This document shows positions 62,168-64,000 of a stretch of DNA of 64,000 nt, piece by piece (position 1 is the stretch's first letter; every line of letters begins with the position of its first letter). Source of the stretch: Streptomyces sp. CBMA152 (GTDB taxonomy: Bacteria > Actinomycetota > Actinomycetes > Streptomycetales > Streptomycetaceae); contig NZ_MECJ01000002.1 of assembly GCF_014596475.1 (NCBI RefSeq), positions 682,001 to 746,000 on the forward strand, given 5' to 3'. The notes below the pieces were generated by a model that saw only the letters and a program-made list of their open reading frames with translations, searched no databases and had not been told where the DNA came from. The position numbers and the translations under genes are program-made.

Positions 62168-62545
62168 ATGCAGGAAGAGACCGCACGTTCCGCGATCGAC
62201 ATGTTCATCTCCGCGTTCAACGCCTCGGACGACAGTTATGTGACTGCCCTGCTCTCCCAGGCCCTGACCTCCGACGTGGTCTTCTGGGGGCCGTTGGGTC
62301 GCAGCGAAGGAATCGGGGCGGTCGAGCGGTTCGTGCTGGACATCCGGCGCCACCCGGCGGGGACCGGCACGATGGTGCGCTGCTCGGCGGTGGACATGCC
62401 TGACGAATGGGCCCGGTACCAGTGGGTCTTCACCACGCCTGATGGAGGTCCCCGCCTGGCGGGAACGGACGTCGTCCATCTGCGACGGAGCCTCATCGAC
62501 CAGGTCATCGTCTTCGCGGGGGAGATCGAGCCGTCCGCCTCCTGA
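62168..62545 (+). CDS. SnoaL/NTF2-like protein
   Basis: A protein of 125 residues: ETARSAIDMFISAFNASDDS, SQALTSDVVFWGPLGRSEGI, GAVERFVLDIRRHPAGTGTM and YQWVFTTPDGGPRLAGTDVV. This has the alpha+beta cone fold of SnoaL/NTF2-like proteins, which act as isomerases, cyclases or simple ligand binders. Catalytic residues cannot be assigned. ATG 62168 is preferred because similarity begins at QEETARSAID; an upstream start at 62126 adds non-conserved sequence. It is separated from the winged-helix gene by 81 bases and may be its second target. Confidence 0.7.
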   Translation: MQEETARSAIDMFISAFNASDDSYVTALLSQALTSDVVFWGPLGRSEGIGAVERFVLDIRRHPAGTGTMVRCSAVDMPDEWARYQWVFTTPDGGPRLAGTDVVHLRRSLIDQVIVFAGEIEPSAS

Positions 62546-62616
62546 GTCGTCCTGCTGTCGCTGTCCTTCTCCTGGACTTGCCCCGTCGGCGTTCGGGAGC
62601 TGCGGTTCGCGGTTGG

Positions 62617-62720
62617 TCAGGCCCGCGGTGTTGAGGGGGCGTCCGCCCCAGCGGATGCCCTTTTCGCTGCGGGTGCGGGCGCGTTCCTTGCGTTGGGCGG
62701 CGAGTACGTGCCCAACCCGG
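62617..62720 (-). pseudogene. IS630-type transposase tail (second copy)
   Basis: The minus-strand frame reads VLAAQRKERARTRSEKGIRW followed by GGRPLNTAGL. It is nearly the same peptide as in the scar at 2.6-2.85 kb. It abuts and truncates the acetyltransferase gene that follows, so an insertion here probably destroyed that gene's 5' end. Confidence 0.55.
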
Positions 62721-62733
62721 CCGTGAGGTCGAG

Positions 62734-63276
62734 GTGTTCGCGCTGCGTGCGGACGAGGAGCCCGAGTCCTTGGCGCGGCTGGCGGCAGCCGTTGCCGCCG
62801 CGAGGCAGATCACCTGGCTCACGGTACCTACGCTGCGCCCGGGCACCGTCGAAGCCGTCGTCGACGCCGCCGGACTGGAGTTGCTCCACCGGTCCGAGTG
62901 GTTCATGACGACCGATCTGGCCGAGCACCCGCAGCACGTGCCCGCCGCGCCGTACGAGCGCGAGGTCCGCACGGAGGGAGCAGTCACGGTCGTCTCCCTC
63001 TATGACTCCTCCGGAGAGGTGGCGGCGCGTGGCACCATCGCCGTGGTCGGCGCCGATGCGGTCGCCGATCGCATCGAGACGGACGCGGCGCACCGGCGAC
63101 GCGGCCTGGGCCGCGCCATGATGAGCGCTCTGGCGGAGGCCGCCGTGGCCCAGGGCGCCCGCACCGGTCTTCTCATCGCCAGTGAGGAAGGCCAGCGCCT
63201 CTACTCCTCCCTCGGCTGGCGCCACGAAGCCGACGTCCTGATCGCCCGGCGGCCGGTGGTTCCCTCCAACCGGTAG
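62734..63276 (+). pseudogene. GNAT acetyltransferase lacking its N-terminus
   Basis: The readable part, 180 residues from GTG 62734, holds the C-terminal GNAT domain. GTIAVVGADAVADRIETDAA, HRRRGLGRAMMSALAEAAVA (acetyl-CoA loop RRRGLG) and RLYSSLGWRHEADVLIARR can be seen. Related Streptomyces proteins carry roughly 80 more residues in front. Here the sequence immediately upstream is a transposase tail, so the first part was lost by insertion and deletion. Whether the remaining domain is expressed is unknown. Confidence 0.6.
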
Positions 63277-63407
63277 GACTGGTTCACGCTGGCTGATCCG
63301 CCCATACGCACGGCGCACTCCTGCGGATCCCACCGCCAAGATGCCCGGTTTTGCTGCAATTCCGTTCCGGCTGTATTCCGGTTGGCAGCCAATCTCGTCT
63401 GCCCCGT

Positions 63408-63884
63408 TCAGAGACCATCCGCAGGAAGGCGAAGCGCGCTGTCACACGGGCCGGGCGGGATGTGAAGGGTGGCGGTGTCGTAGTAGCCGAAGCGGAGCAC
63501 GGTGTCCCTACGGTGCGGGCTGAGCGCGGCGACGTCGTCGGGGTTCACCTCCCGGCCTTCGGCGGACATCTGGCGAAGTGCGTCGGTCATGTCGACGGTG
63601 GCGGAGAAGATGATGCTGTTGGCCATCAGATCGAGGAACTTGACGGCCTTCTCCTGCAGTTCGGGATCGCGGGAGCGCAGGTAGCTGTCTCCGTCGAAGT
63701 GCAGTGTGTGGCCGTCTCGGGTTTGAAGGCCGGTGGCGGACTCCATGAGTATGTTGATCAGTGTGTCTTGGGCGGTGCCGACGCCTGGGGCGGCACTGGT
63801 TTCCATCAGCCGCTGGGTGTGGCGGAGAGGAGTTGTTCCGAACGTCCGGTCCCAGCGGACCACGGCTGGCAGACTCCGTCGCAT
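63408..63884 (-). pseudogene. Tn3-family transposase C-terminal fragment
   Basis: The frame includes ELQEKAVKFLDLMANSIIFS, ATVDMTDALRQMSAEGREVN and PDDVAALSPHRRDTVLRFGY. This matches the last 70 residues of Tn3-type transposases (TTVDMTDVLRQL..G..V...DLA.LSPY....I.RFG). The preceding 75 residues are only loosely similar, and the main catalytic region is absent. Confidence 0.65.
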
Positions 63885-64000
63885 GCGCCGATTCCTGCCG
63901 TATCTCTACGCCGTCATGATGGTTGGCTTCTGCGTCCTGCTGGCCTGGGACGCCTTCCGAGGGGCCGACTTGTGGCGGATCGTCCTCGACGTCGCCCTCG
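63883..64000 (+). CDS. Small membrane protein, 3' partial
   Basis: The frame from ATG 63883 reads MRRFLPYLYAVMMVGFCVLL, then AWDAFRGADLWRIVLDVAL, and is still open at the window edge. A single hydrophobic helix followed by an amphipathic stretch indicates an integral membrane protein. CAGACT (63871-63876) six bases before the ATG suggests a leaderless start. No identity can be proposed from 39 residues. Confidence 0.5.
   Translation, partial: MRRFLPYLYAVMMVGFCVLLAWDAFRGADLWRIVLDVAL

Noticed and set aside
1..64000. rRNA, tRNA or tmRNA genes
   Set aside because: No cloverleaf, CCA-like end or rRNA-like block was recognised on either strand. A covariance-model scan would be decisive.

Overview
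The window reads as high-GC actinobacterial DNA, most likely Streptomyces. The support is very strong G/C bias at third codon positions, GTG and TTG starts, Streptomyces-type families (NB-ARC/TPR regulator, ANTAR, STAS, PucR, BldC-like MerR, CspA, LmeA, DUF4328, DUF4239, DUF6000) and a large secretome. There are no rRNAs, tRNAs, ribosomal genes or other core housekeeping operons. Debris of many insertion-sequence families and several truncated genes suggest an accessory region such as a chromosome arm, though this is an inference.

Layout. 1-5.5 kb: the 3' part of an AfsR-like NB-ARC/TPR regulator, gene and transposase scars, an HD-domain enzyme and a kinase-fold protein. 5.5-17 kb: a secreted PQQ-type propeller protein diverging from a Tat-exported phospholipase C, small membrane proteins, a TetR/hydrolase pair around two adjacent perfect palindromes, a YciI protein and a secreted phosphoesterase with PKD and FN3 domains. 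17-22.2 kb: a scar zone with a deleted oxidoreductase, an IS630 element, a decayed IS5-type element, ISAs1, MFS and glycosyltransferase fragments, plus a small secreted cysteine protein. 22.7-30.5 kb: an acetyltransferase, a zinc-ribbon protein, an overlapping MFS-TetR pair under a striking double operator, a cytochrome P450 and a lipoprotein. 30.5-40 kb: DUF4328, a strand-biased GCAGTA repeat tract before a MerR-like/CspA pair, a propeller/DUF1963 pair, an LmeA-like protein, and two genes (lipase, LRV-like) broken by single-base frameshifts. 40-50.5 kb: a secreted four-repeat hemopexin protein, a PspA/RelE-like/Xre fusion, a frameshifted sulfatase, an M4 protease and a DUF4239 protein. 50.5-60 kb: an integrase remnant, a MetE-like enzyme on a leaderless promoter, a MerR-methyltransferase fusion on a MerR-type promoter, a three-gene prenyl/oxygenase operon, and a secreted lipase diverging from a PucR regulator. 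60-64 kb: a 53-residue membrane protein, a STAS-ANTAR operon, a winged-helix regulator, a SnoaL-like protein, a decapitated acetyltransferase, a Tn3 scar and the start of a membrane-protein gene.

How the genes work together. Regulatory modules recur: divergent or autoregulated repressor/target pairs (12.0-13.3 kb and 24.6-26.8 kb), a MerR-type promoter, and several starts placed 6-7 bases after a good -10 box, which suggests leaderless mRNAs. Exported hydrolases (two PF04185 phosphoesterases, two LIP-type lipases, a sulfatase, an M4 protease) indicate scavenging. The candidates most worth testing as new biology are the PspA/RelE-like/Xre fusion, the prenyl synthase-MpaB operon, the hemopexin protein, the GCAGTA tract and the MerR-methyltransferase fusion. 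Four exported or cytosolic genes carry apparent one-base frameshifts, mostly at short G or C runs. Read-level checking should decide whether these are assembly errors or real pseudogenes.
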